Shown: positions 9,281-16,618, counted from the stretch's first letter. The stretch is DNA of 64,000 bases from G965219965 sp965219965 (GCA_965219965.1 OZ244796.1:1364001-1428000), one strand, 5' to 3'. The notes: generated by a model from the sequence alone, not told the origin. Program-made: numbers and translations.

Positions 9281-9314
9281 TGCTACAATAGTCTGGCCAA
9301 ATAAAATGTTTGGC
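9281..9314 (+). promoter_or_regulatory. Extended -10 promoter and inverted repeat before the XRE regulator
   Basis: TGC-TACAAT (9281-9289) forms an extended -10 element; the -35 is weak (CTGTCC, 9261-9266, 17-nt spacing). Just downstream, where the transcript should begin, lies the inverted repeat GCCAAA-7 nt-TTTGGC (9296-9301 and 9309-9314). The position suits an operator, plausibly for autoregulation by the adjacent helix-turn-helix protein (inference). Confidence 0.5.
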
Positions 9315-9349
9315 AAAATAAATAACACATAAGGAAAGGGACGCGCACC

Positions 9350-9781
9350 ATGTCGTTGAAAAGTGTCACATTGGTTGACAGGCATATTGGCCGATGTATC
9401 CGATTGCAACGCATCAATTTAGGCATGAGCCAAGAGGCTTTGGGCGACCATCTTGGGCTGACGTTTCAACAAATTCAAAAATATGAAAGAGGCATTAACC
9501 GCGTTTCGGCCAAGCGGCTTTATGATTTGGCACGGATTTTGCAAGTGGAAATTAGCTTTTTCTATGAAGGCATACCCGAAGAAAAGGAAGCCGAACAAAT
9601 AACCGGCATGGAAGAAGGCATGCCCGCAGAAGAATATCTGGATTTCGTTTCAAGCCATGAAGGGGTGCAGTTGAACAAAAGTTTCACCCGTATCCGCGAC
9701 AAAGAAATACGCCAGCGTATTATAGATATGGCTCGCGCCATTGAATTATCCCAGCCCAAAAGAAGGCGGCGTAAATCATAA
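9350..9781 (+). CDS. XRE-family helix-turn-helix regulator
   Basis: The 143-residue protein has a Cro/CI-type HTH at about 13-68 (IRLQRINLGMSQEALGDHLG and the recognition segment TFQQIQKYERGINRVSAKRL) followed by LYDLARILQVEISFFYEG. The C-terminal half is acidic and then ends in a basic tail (KRRRRKS). Similar regulators precede metK in other Alphaproteobacteria. Start ATG 9350 has AGGAAAGGG upstream. The ligand and target genes are not recognisable; the inverted repeat at 9296-9314 is a candidate site. Confidence 0.88.
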   Translation: MSLKSVTLVDRHIGRCIRLQRINLGMSQEALGDHLGLTFQQIQKYERGINRVSAKRLYDLARILQVEISFFYEGIPEEKEAEQITGMEEGMPAEEYLDFVSSHEGVQLNKSFTRIRDKEIRQRIIDMARAIELSQPKRRRRKS

Positions 9782-9826
9782 CCGCGCCTTGAATTTCACG
9801 CCCCGCCCTGCTAAAACAGAAAAACC

Positions 9827-10993
9827 ATGGGCGCACATAATCATATTTTCACCAGCGAGTCGGTTTCCGAAGGCCACCCCGATAAGGTGTGCGATTTAAT
9901 TTCCGACAGCATTGTTGATGCGTTTATCGCCCGCGCTCCCGAAGCCCGCCTTGCGGTGGAAGTGCTAACCACCACCAATAATATCGTGCTGGCGGGCGAA
10001 GTGCGCCCCGATGATTTATTTTCGCCAGACGAAATAGAACAAATGACGCGCCAAGTGGTCAAAGAAATTGGCTATGAGCAAGACGGGTTTCACTGGCAAA
10101 CGGCGAAAGTGGAAAATAAAATTCACGCCCAATCGGCGCATATCGCTCAAGGGGTAGATGCGAGCGATAAAAAAGATGAAGGGGCGGGCGACCAAGGCGC
10201 GATGTTCGGCTATGCCTGCCGCGAAACAGACGCGCTCATGCCCGCGCCGATTTTTTACGCCCATAAAATTTTATTTGACCTCGCCCAAGCGCGCAAAAGC
10301 GGCGCAGTGGACGGGTTGCAACCGGATGCGAAAAGCCAAGTGTCGTTGCATTATGAAAATGGCCAGCCTGTGGGCGCGGCCTCTATTGTGGTGTCCACCC
10401 AGCATGATGCGGGGCTGAGCCAAGCCGAGATGCGCGAAAAGGTGCGCCCCTTTGTGACCCAAGCCCTGCCCGATGGCTGGATGTGTGCGGAGGAAAATTT
10501 TTACGTCAACCCAACTGGTCAATTTGTCATTGGCGGGCCAGATGGTGATGCGGGGCTGACGGGGCGCAAAATTATCGTGGATACTTATGGCGGCGCGGCA
10601 CCGCATGGCGGCGGGGCGTTTTCGGGCAAAGACCCCACCAAAGTGGATAGGTCGGCGGCTTATGCGGCGCGTTATTTGGCCAAAAATATCGTCGCCGCCG
10701 AGCTGGCCAGCCAATGCACCATGCAACTGGCCTATGCCATTGGCGTGTCCAAACCGCTGGCGGTGGTGGTCAACACGCATGGCACGGGGCAAGTGGGCGA
10801 AGCGCGATTGGAAGCGGCTGTGCAAAAAGTGATGGACCTCACGCCTTATGGTATCCGCACCCATTTGGGGCTGAACAAGCCGATTTACAAACGCACCGCC
10901 GCTTATGGGCATTTTGGCCGTGCGCCCGAAAAAGATGGCGGCTTTTCTTGGGAGCGCACCGATTTAATTGAGGGGCTGAAGCAGGCCGTGTGA
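9827..10993 (+). CDS. metK: S-adenosylmethionine synthetase
   Basis: The 388-residue enzyme makes SAM from methionine and ATP in the cytoplasm. Signatures include the N-terminal FTSESVSEGHPDKVCD, the ATP motif GAGDQGAMFGYA and the P-loop-like GGGAFSGKDPTKVDRS. The length matches the family. Only 45 nt separate it from the XRE gene, too short for a SAM riboswitch. The SAM product feeds MiaB, TrmB, UbiE, RsmB, BioB and the DNA methyltransferase encoded in this window. Confidence 0.98.
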   Translation: MGAHNHIFTSESVSEGHPDKVCDLISDSIVDAFIARAPEARLAVEVLTTTNNIVLAGEVRPDDLFSPDEIEQMTRQVVKEIGYEQDGFHWQTAKVENKIHAQSAHIAQGVDASDKKDEGAGDQGAMFGYACRETDALMPAPIFYAHKILFDLAQARKSGAVDGLQPDAKSQVSLHYENGQPVGAASIVVSTQHDAGLSQAEMREKVRPFVTQALPDGWMCAEENFYVNPTGQFVIGGPDGDAGLTGRKIIVDTYGGAAPHGGGAFSGKDPTKVDRSAAYAARYLAKNIVAAELASQCTMQLAYAIGVSKPLAVVVNTHGTGQVGEARLEAAVQKVMDLTPYGIRTHLGLNKPIYKRTAAYGHFGRAPEKDGGFSWERTDLIEGLKQAV

Positions 10994-11733
10994 TGGGCGG
11001 GCGCGATAAAGCGGAACGCGAAGCGGCGGGCGTGCCAGCGCGTATGCTTTACGGCAGGCGGCGCGGGCATAAATTAAAAGCGCGGCAGCTCGCGCTGATG
11101 GCCGACCGCTTACCGGCTTTGCGTATCATGCCCCATTGCGGTGCGCCTTTGGCGGCGTTTGATGGTCTCACCCCGCGCCCCGAAAAATTGGAATTGGAAA
11201 TTGGCTTTGGCGGCGGCGAGCATTTGCTGGCGCGTGCCCAAGCCGCGCCGCATATTGGTTTTATCGGGTGCGAGGCGTTTGTGAACGGGGTCGGCAAATT
11301 GCTGGCCGCAATGGCGCAAGCGCGGGTGGAAAATATCCGTATTCATGACGGCGATGCCCGCGATTTGCTGGACGCGCTGCCCGATGCGTGCCTTGATAGA
11401 GTGTGGCTGCTTTATCCCGACCCGTGGCCCAAAGCGCGGCACGCCAAGCGGCGTTTTATGCGCGGCGAAAATCTAGACAGCCTGTTTCGGGTGCTGAAAA
11501 CCGGCGGCGGGCTGACGCTGGCCAGCGATAGCGCGGCCTATATTGACGGGAGCCTGAGCGCGGTAAAACGCCATGGCGGCTTTAACTGGACGGCGGCACG
11601 TGCCGATGATTGGCGTGCGCCTCCTGTGGGCTGGCCCAGCACGCGCTATGAAGCCAAAGCCCTCGCGGCAGGGCGGGTGCCGAGCTATCTACACTTTGTG
11701 CGGCGTGCGGCGGTAGCGGCAGGGCGGCTTTAG
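10993..11733 (+). CDS. trmB: tRNA (guanine-N7-)-methyltransferase TrmB
   Basis: The 246-residue class I SAM methyltransferase makes m7G46 in tRNA. The SAM-binding motif LEIGFGGGEHLL and the TrmB-specific LYPDPWPKARHAKRRF are clear. Start ATG 10993 overlaps the metK stop by one nt; GTG 10990 is an alternative. The basic N-terminal arm (GRRRGHKLKARQ) is typical of alphaproteobacterial TrmB. The gene ends in a run of G and is followed by a terminator. rimP usually follows directly in related genomes, but here an island intervenes. Confidence 0.96.
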   Translation: MGGRDKAEREAAGVPARMLYGRRRGHKLKARQLALMADRLPALRIMPHCGAPLAAFDGLTPRPEKLELEIGFGGGEHLLARAQAAPHIGFIGCEAFVNGVGKLLAAMAQARVENIRIHDGDARDLLDALPDACLDRVWLLYPDPWPKARHAKRRFMRGENLDSLFRVLKTGGGLTLASDSAAYIDGSLSAVKRHGGFNWTAARADDWRAPPVGWPSTRYEAKALAAGRVPSYLHFVRRAAVAAGRL

Positions 11734-11754
11734 GGGGGGGCGGATTTTTTCGTT

Positions 11755-11772
11755 GACATTATGTATAGCCCC
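11755..11772 (+). repeat. Left copy of an 18-bp direct repeat flanking the antitoxin/membrane-protein pair
   Basis: GACATTATGTATAGCCCC matches the copy at 12890-12907 at 16 of 18 positions. The two copies are 1,135 bp apart and enclose only the two-gene cassette. The 3' end of this copy also forms the left arm of the trmB terminator. Confidence 0.55.
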
Positions 11773-11794
11773 AATAGGGGTTTGTGGGGCTTTT
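11767..11794 (+). terminator. Rho-independent terminator after trmB
   Basis: AGCCCC (11767-11772) pairs with GGGGCT (11786-11791) and is followed by TTTT; an inner CCCC-AATA-GGGG hairpin can also form. It probably ends the xre-metK-trmB transcript. Confidence 0.6.
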
Positions 11795-12126
11795 AAGCAA
11801 ATTTTAAGGTTTTCGTGTGTAACTCGCTATCACATTGACTTTGGGGCGGATTGTCCGCTTTCTCCTCGCCTATCGCCCTGCATGATATTATGCACAAATC
11901 AGCAAATTGGGCGGTTGCTTGCCCCCTATATCATGTTGTGCTAGCGTGTCCGACTCAGGCTGTTTTTCTGGCCTGAATTGGTTTGTAACAATTTGTGATG
12001 AGAATTTGGACTCGCAAGTGATTCTTTTTTAAGGCGATTTTGCTCTGTTAGGCAGGCGGTGCAGTTGGCATCTAGAATTCAGGTAAAATCGTACTTAATA
12101 TATATAGTAAATGGAAGGAGACAGTT

Positions 12127-12582
12127 ATGCACAGCGCAATTAAGGTAGCAAAGCACTTTGTTGATAAGGCAAATGAGGCTGGCCAAAAGGATATGACGCT
12201 CCTAAAGCTCATCAAAATTGTTTATGTTGCACATGGCTGGATGCTTGGTATTTATGGCAAGCCTCTTGTTTCCGAAGATGTTGAGGCCTGGAAGTATGGT
12301 CCAGTTATTCCTGAGCTTTACAACGAAACCAATCAGTTTGGCCGCAATCACATTACGGACTTGTCGGATGATTTCAAGTGTAACTTAACGCAAGAAGAAC
12401 AATCTATTGTTGATCAAACATGGGATATTTATTCCCAATATACAGCTAGCCAGCTTGTTGCTTTGACCCATAAAAAGGGTACCCCTTGGTACGCAGTTAC
12501 GGAGGGCGGTAGCCATTTTGGCCGAGGGCTTATTATTCCAAACGATAAAATTTCTGATTATTATAAAAGCTTTGTATCGTGA
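12127..12582 (+). CDS. DUF4065 (Panacea) domain protein, probable antitoxin
   Basis: The 151-residue protein consists of one DUF4065/Panacea domain, the fold shared by SocA-like proteins and phage GepA-like proteins. Recognisable blocks are LLKLIKIVYVAHGWML (about 25-40), WKYGPVIPELYNE (about 55-67) and ALTHKKGTPWYAV near the C-terminus. Panacea proteins are known antitoxins that neutralise many unrelated toxins, including membrane disruptors. Start ATG 12127 has a strong GGAAGGAGA site. The stop overlaps the next start (GTGA), so translation of the pair is coupled. Codon use is richer in A/T-ending codons than in neighbouring genes, suggesting transfer. An adaptor role in proteolysis (SocA type) is an alternative. 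Confidence 0.85.
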   Translation: MHSAIKVAKHFVDKANEAGQKDMTLLKLIKIVYVAHGWMLGIYGKPLVSEDVEAWKYGPVIPELYNETNQFGRNHITDLSDDFKCNLTQEEQSIVDQTWDIYSQYTASQLVALTHKKGTPWYAVTEGGSHFGRGLIIPNDKISDYYKSFVS

Positions 12583-12878
12583 CTGACGAAACTTCTAAAG
12601 CTGATAAAATGAAAAAAGCCGCTATGGCAGAATCTGCTGCTGGCGAGCAGTTTAATCCAGACGAAGCGCGTCATAAAGTTTCGACTACTCGGTTGAAAAT
12701 AGCACAATGGGTTCTGATTGGCTTAGGTGTTTTGATTGCGGGCGCGATGGTTCTGCTCTATTTTTTGCCGATTGAAGGCAAGCGCGAAATTCTTGCTTCT
12801 GTCATATCATCTCTTTTCAGTGCGCTAACATTGACCATTGGCTTTGTTGCTGGTTCAAGTATAGACAACAATCGCTAA
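12579..12878 (+). CDS. Small two-helix membrane protein, candidate toxin partner
   Basis: The 99-residue protein has a charged cytoplasmic-looking N-terminus (1-40) and two hydrophobic helices at about 41-63 (WVLIGLGVLIAGAMVLLYFL) and 71-93 (ILASVISSLFSALTLTIGFV) joined by a short charged turn. I do not recognise a family. Start GTG 12579 overlaps the DUF4065 stop by 4 nt; ATG 12609 is an alternative. Position directly after a Panacea gene and the small hydrophobic architecture suggest a membrane-acting toxin, by analogy with validated Panacea pairs. This is inference: many such genes lie antitoxin first, but toxicity is not visible in sequence. Confidence 0.65.
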   Translation: MTDETSKADKMKKAAMAESAAGEQFNPDEARHKVSTTRLKIAQWVLIGLGVLIAGAMVLLYFLPIEGKREILASVISSLFSALTLTIGFVAGSSIDNNR

Positions 12879-12889
12879 TGTCACTGGCT

Positions 12890-12907
12890 GACATTATATA
12901 TAGCTCC
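12890..12907 (+). repeat. Right copy of the 18-bp direct repeat flanking the cassette
   Basis: GACATTATATATAGCTCC lies 11 nt after the membrane-protein stop and matches 11755-11772 at 16 of 18 positions. It is followed by a hairpin AAGGCG-13 nt-CGCCTT (12915-12939) whose loop is T-rich. Confidence 0.5.
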
Positions 12908-12971
12908 CGTAGCAAAGGCGTTCTTTTTTTGTTCGCCTTGCCTTAAGGGCATAATTTTCCTACTTTCATAT

Positions 12972-13072
12972 TGTAAAAACGCTCAATGGCAACCCCTGGT
13001 CGGGTTGCCTACCCGATAGAACACCCTTTTGGGGAAAAGGTGGGGAATTCTCATTCCATTGAGCGTTTTACA
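12972..13072 (+). ncRNA. Branched-hairpin element (possible structured RNA or palindromic repeat)
   Basis: A long outer stem joins TGTAAAAACGCTCAATGG (12972-12989) to CCATTGAGCGTTTTACA (13056-13072), complementary over 17 bp with one extra A. It encloses two further hairpins: GGCAACCC/GGGTTGCC (12988-12995 with 13002-13009) and ACCCTTTT/AAAAGGT with a GGGG loop (13023-13041, one bulged C). Together they form a three-way junction of 101 nt. It lies 49 nt before the small exported-protein gene. I recognise no known riboswitch or RNA family. It may be a leader RNA, a stand-alone RNA or a MITE-like palindrome. Confidence 0.5.
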
Positions 13073-13121
13073 CAGCCCGGCACTCGCCGGTCTGAAACGA
13101 TAGATTTGGAGGAGATAAACA

Positions 13122-13364
13122 ATGAAATATCTATCAATTTTTGCTCTGGCAATGCTTATGGCAATTCCAGTTGCACACGCTGGTGAAATTACCCCCCAGC
13201 ATTCTGTAAGTCCAACAGTTGCCGAAGCTGGTCTTATCCATAAGGCTAGGTGGATAAACGGTTATACACGCCGTGATGGTACTTATGTGCGAGGACATAT
13301 GAGGTCAAAACCCAACAACACCAAGTGGGATAATTACGGGTGCATAAATGGAGGGAGATGCTAG
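13122..13364 (+). CDS. Small exported protein
   Basis: The 80-residue protein has a signal peptide (MKYLSIFALAMLMAIPVAHA, cleavage expected after AHA) and a mature part of about 60 residues. The C-terminal region RWINGYTRRDGTYVRGH and RSKPNNTKWDNYG resembles a short motif found in many small secreted bacterial proteins of unknown function (xGYxRxDGTYVxxHxRSxPN). Two Cys near the C-terminus could form a disulfide. The ribosome-binding site TTGGAGGAG is strong, and a clear terminator follows, so it is probably a one-gene unit. Function unknown. Confidence 0.75.
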   Translation: MKYLSIFALAMLMAIPVAHAGEITPQHSVSPTVAEAGLIHKARWINGYTRRDGTYVRGHMRSKPNNTKWDNYGCINGGRC

Positions 13365-13391
13365 TAAACCCTTACAGAATACCATTCTCTG

Positions 13392-13420
13392 AGAAGCGGT
13401 CTTTATGGCCGCTTCTTTTT
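13392..13420 (+). terminator. Rho-independent terminator after the small exported-protein gene
   Basis: AGAAGCGG (13392-13399) pairs perfectly with CCGCTTCT (13409-13416) across a 9-nt loop, and the stem is followed by a T run. Confidence 0.85.
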
Positions 13421-13454
13421 GGAGCAAATAGCACAAATCCGCCCATTTTACCCC

Positions 13455-13482
13455 TTGCGTTTTGGGTGGGAATGGGTATAGT
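13455..13482 (+). promoter_or_regulatory. Probable promoter of the rimP-nusA-infB operon
   Basis: TATAGT (13477-13482) is a good -10 box; TTGCGT (13455-13460) sits 16 nt upstream as a partial -35. Transcription would begin near 13489, about 120 nt before rimP. Confidence 0.45.
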
Positions 13483-13517
13483 GGCGGCAATTATTGGCAC
13501 TTTTGATTAAGTGGGAT

Positions 13518-13541
13518 GGCGGGGACGCCCCCGCTTTTTTT
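13518..13541 (+). terminator. Terminator-like hairpin in the rimP leader
   Basis: GCGGGG (13519-13524) pairs with CCCCGC (13529-13534) over a 4-nt loop and is followed by seven T (13535-13541). It lies between the probable promoter at 13455-13482 and the rimP start, so it could attenuate the operon. It also argues against any rimP start as far upstream as 13516. Confidence 0.6.
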
Positions 13542-13608
13542 ATTGCTCTTTGTGAGGGTCGTGCCTTTTGTGATGGAGTGCGTGGTGCAGGCAGAAGTGA
13601 AGACAGAT

Positions 13609-14178
13609 ATGGATATGAACGCAAGCGGTGGCGACAGCTTTGCCGATTGCGCGCATTTGGTCGCGCCCGGGGCGGCGCGGGGTTTATTGGGCGTGGTCGC
13701 GCCCGTGGTGGCGGATTTGGGTTTTGAGCTTTTGCGTATTCGCATAAGCGGCGATGAAAAAGGCAAAGTGCTACAAATTATGGCCATGGATGAAAGCGGT
13801 ATGCTGAGCCTTGACGCATGTGAAAAAATCAGCCGCACGCTATCGGTGGTTTTAGATGTGGAAGACCCGATTAAAGGCGAATATCGGTTGGAAATTTCTT
13901 CGCCGGGCATGGCACGGCCTTTATGTCGGGGCAAGGATTTCGCCATGTGGGTCGGCCATGAAGCCAAGCTGGAATTAGTCCACCCCGCAGACGGGCGCAA
14001 ACGCTTTCGCGGCATTGTGCGCGGCTTTGAAAATGGCGCGGCCCTGCTAGAGGTCACTCTAGATGGGCGTGACACGCCGCAAGTTTTAGGGTTTCCCCTC
14101 AGCGATATTGCCGAAAGCCGCCTTGTGATAGATGAAACACGGGTGGCGGCGGCGTTGAAGTCGGCGCAAAATATATAA
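13609..14178 (+). CDS. rimP: Ribosome maturation factor RimP
   Basis: RimP assists 30S subunit maturation. The RimP N-terminal domain (APVVADLGFELLRIRI, SLDACEKISRTLSVVLDVEDPI, YRLEISSPGMARPL) and the C-terminal SH3-like domain (FRGIVRGFENGAALLEV) are clear. The start is uncertain. ATG 13609 gives 189 residues and the usual spacing before APVV, with GAAGTGA upstream; ATG 13573 or 13615 are alternatives. A 3'-adjacent nusA and infB give the standard operon. Confidence 0.93.
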   Translation: MDMNASGGDSFADCAHLVAPGAARGLLGVVAPVVADLGFELLRIRISGDEKGKVLQIMAMDESGMLSLDACEKISRTLSVVLDVEDPIKGEYRLEISSPGMARPLCRGKDFAMWVGHEAKLELVHPADGRKRFRGIVRGFENGAALLEVTLDGRDTPQVLGFPLSDIAESRLVIDETRVAAALKSAQNI

Positions 14179-14194
14179 GGGATAGGAGCAGAAT

Positions 14195-15922
14195 ATGGCA
14201 ACCGGCATTAGTGCCAATAAGTTAGAGCTTTTGCAAATTGCAGAAGCCGTGGCACGCGAAAAAAGCATTGATATAAAAATTGTGCTAGATGCGATGGCAG
14301 AAGCCATACAAAAGGCGGCCAAAGCGCGTTACGGGATGGAAAATGATATTCGGGCGGACATTAACCCCGAAACGGGCGACACAAATTTGCGCCGTGTGAT
14401 GACCGTGGTGGAAGAGGTGGAAAATGACAGCATAGAATTAACCCTCGCCGCCGCCCAGAAAATCAACCCCGATGCGGCTGTGGGCGATGAAATTTCCGAC
14501 CCCTTGCCGCCCGTAGAATTTGGCCGTATCGCCACGCAAACCGCCAAGCAGGTGATTGTGCAAAAAGTCCGCGATGCCGAACGCGAAAACCAATATGAAG
14601 AATATAAAGACCGCGTGGGCGAAATTATTTCTGGTATCGTCAAACGGGTGGAATATGGCAATGTGGTGGTGGATTTAGGACGCGGCGAAGCCATGCTGCG
14701 CCGTGACGCGCTGATACCCCGCGAAGTGTTCCGCCCCAATGACCGTATTCGCGCTTATATTCAAGATGTGCGGCGCGAGCAACGCGGCCCGCAAATTATT
14801 TTATCACGCACCGCACCTGCCTTTATGGCCAAACTTTTCGCCCAAGAAGTGCCAGAAGTTTATGACGGGGTGATTGAAATTCGCGCAGTGGCGCGTGACC
14901 CCGGAAGCCGTGCAAAAATTGCAGTTATCTCAAATGATAGCAGTATTGACCCAGTCGGCGCGTGTGTGGGTATGCGCGGCAGTCGGGTGCAGACAGTGGT
15001 CAATGAATTGCAAGGCGAAAAGGTAGATATTATTCCATGGACCGAAGATGCGGCGGGTTTTATTGTCAACGCGCTCGCTCCGGCGGAAGTGGCCAAAGTG
15101 GTGCTGGACGAAGACACACAGCGCATTGAAGTATGCGTGCCAGATGACCAGCTGAGCTTGGCGATTGGGCGGCGCGGGCAGAATGTGCGGCTGGCCTCGC
15201 AACTCACCGGCTGGGATATTGATATTATGACCGAAGCGGAAGAATCCGAACGCCGCCAAGCCGAATTCGCCGAACGCACAAAGGCTTTCATGGAAGGGCT
15301 GGATGTGGACGAAATGATTGCACAGCTTTTGGCGTCTGAGGGCTTTACCAATATAGAAGAAGTGGCCTATGTGCCGCTTGAGGAAATTACCCATATTGAA
15401 GGCTTTGATGACGAAACGGCAGATGAACTGCAACGCCGTGCGCTGGATTTTATTGACGCACAAAACAAGGCCTTTGATGATGAGCGCAAAACATTGGGCG
15501 TGCAAGATGATTTGCTGAGCGTGGACGGGTTAACGCCCGCTATGCTGGTGGCTTTGGGCAAAAGCGATATTTTCGCGCTGGAAGATTTTGCCGGCTGTGT
15601 GCCAGATGATTTGCTCGGCTGGACGGAAACCATTGACCGCAAGCGCGTGCGCCAAGCGGGAATTTTTGACGGCTTTGATTTAACCCAACCCGAAGCCGAA
15701 GCGATGATTATGAACGCCCGCGTGGCGGTGGGCTGGTTGACGCAAGAGGAATTGGACGCACAAATTGCGGCGCAAGAAGCGGACGCGGCGGAAGCAGAAA
15801 TGGCGGCGGGCGAAACGGCAGAAGTGACGGGTGAAGTGGCAGGCGAAGTGGAAACGCAAAATGCTGACGCGCCCGATGCAACTGAAACGGCTGAAGCCGA
15901 AACGGCACAGGAGGGGGCGTAA
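14195..15922 (+). CDS. nusA: Transcription termination/antitermination factor NusA
   Basis: The 575-residue RNA polymerase-binding protein has, in order, the NusA N-terminal domain (1-about 125), S1 (about 130-200, GIVKRVEYGNVVVDLG), two KH domains (SIDPVGACVGMRGSRV and SLAIGRRGQNVRLASQLTGWDI) and two helix-hairpin-helix acidic repeats. An Ala/Glu-rich acidic tail of about 50 residues (EAEMAAGETAEVTGEV and similar) ends the protein. It acts in pausing, termination and antitermination. A GATAGGAGC ribosome-binding site precedes ATG 14195. Confidence 0.97.
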   Translation: MATGISANKLELLQIAEAVAREKSIDIKIVLDAMAEAIQKAAKARYGMENDIRADINPETGDTNLRRVMTVVEEVENDSIELTLAAAQKINPDAAVGDEISDPLPPVEFGRIATQTAKQVIVQKVRDAERENQYEEYKDRVGEIISGIVKRVEYGNVVVDLGRGEAMLRRDALIPREVFRPNDRIRAYIQDVRREQRGPQIILSRTAPAFMAKLFAQEVPEVYDGVIEIRAVARDPGSRAKIAVISNDSSIDPVGACVGMRGSRVQTVVNELQGEKVDIIPWTEDAAGFIVNALAPAEVAKVVLDEDTQRIEVCVPDDQLSLAIGRRGQNVRLASQLTGWDIDIMTEAEESERRQAEFAERTKAFMEGLDVDEMIAQLLASEGFTNIEEVAYVPLEEITHIEGFDDETADELQRRALDFIDAQNKAFDDERKTLGVQDDLLSVDGLTPAMLVALGKSDIFALEDFAGCVPDDLLGWTETIDRKRVRQAGIFDGFDLTQPEAEAMIMNARVAVGWLTQEELDAQIAAQEADAAEAEMAAGETAEVTGEVAGEVETQNADAPDATETAEAETAQEGA

Positions 15923-15945
15923 GCCCTTCACGATGGTGGCCGAAA

Positions 15946-16587
15946 ATGTTAAACATGAAACGCATAATTTCAGCAAGTGCTTCAGGGGAGGCAAATGCCG
16001 ATATTGGTGATGGTGCGCCCACCGCTCCGCGCTGTTTGGTGACAGGCCAAGACATTACACAAAATAATAGATTGCGCTTCGCGCTTGCGCCCGACGGAAC
16101 ACTTGTTCCCGATTTGGCAGAAAAATTACCCGCGCCTGTATTTTTTCTCTGCGGTGAAAAAAGATATTTGCACCAAGCGATAGAAACAAATGTGTTTGCC
16201 AAAGCGGCGGGGCGGGCGGTGCATATCGCGCCGCAATTTGCCGAGCAGTTAGACGCATTATTAAGCACCCGCGCTTTAGAGCAGTTGGGGCTGGCTCGCC
16301 GCCAAGGCGCGTTGGTGGCAGGATTTACCAAAGTGGACAAGGCTTTGCGGAACGGCGCGGCCAAGCTGGTTATCATCGCCAATGATGCGGCGGCAGATGG
16401 GCGGCAAAAAATCACACAATTAGCGGCGGCGCAAAATGTGGCGGTGCTGGCTGAATGGCCGTCTGCCGTGCTGAGCAAGGCATTGGGTCGTGAAAACGCG
16501 GTGCATTTAGCCGTCACAGAGGCGGCTTGCGCGGCGGCTGTGGCGCAAAAGGTTAAGCGGCTGACCCTTTACCGATATGGGGCATAG
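15946..16587 (+). CDS. YlxR/RnpM-type nucleic-acid-binding protein (DUF448)
   Basis: The 213-residue protein has a DUF448 domain (about 28-95; RCLVTGQDITQNNRLRFALAPDG, lacking the usual GRG loop) followed by an L7Ae-like segment (about 105-200; LGLARRQGALVAGFTKVDKAL). This fusion between nusA and infB is typical of Alphaproteobacteria. YlxR proteins bind RNA and modulate RNase P in Gram-positives; the role here is unproven. Start ATG 15946 is followed by another ATG three codons later. Confidence 0.9.
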   Translation: MLNMKRIISASASGEANADIGDGAPTAPRCLVTGQDITQNNRLRFALAPDGTLVPDLAEKLPAPVFFLCGEKRYLHQAIETNVFAKAAGRAVHIAPQFAEQLDALLSTRALEQLGLARRQGALVAGFTKVDKALRNGAAKLVIIANDAAADGRQKITQLAAAQNVAVLAEWPSAVLSKALGRENAVHLAVTEAACAAAVAQKVKRLTLYRYGA

Positions 16588-16618
16588 GTCTATACAGGAA
16601 AGGCAAGGCAGAAATAAA

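Larger units (their letters stand above)
11734..12126. other. AT-richer non-coding stretch between trmB and the DUF4065 gene
   Basis: This 393-nt stretch has no credible gene. It holds the trmB terminator (11767-11794), the left copy of a flanking repeat (11755-11772), a short hairpin GCGGA-ttg-TCCGC (11846-11858) and the hairpin TCAGGC-10 nt-GCCTGA at about 11955-11976. Just before the DUF4065 gene is an AT tract (TTAATATATATAG, from 12096) and the ribosome-binding site GGAAGGAGA. No confident promoter can be named. Composition differs from the core genes on the left and resembles the island. Confidence 0.6.

Noticed and set aside
9782..9826. SAM riboswitch before metK
   Set aside because: The gap is only 45 nt and shows no SAM-II or other riboswitch core.
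10271..10912. Long open frame antisense to metK
   Set aside because: metK is unmistakable on the other strand; the antisense product has no family features and reflects codon bias.
11753..11944. 63-codon frame in the trmB-DUF4065 gap
   Set aside because: Overlaps the trmB terminator, no ribosome-binding site, no recognisable product.
12972..13072. Integron attC site
   Set aside because: No integrase gene nearby, and the expected R and L core boxes are not present at the stem ends.
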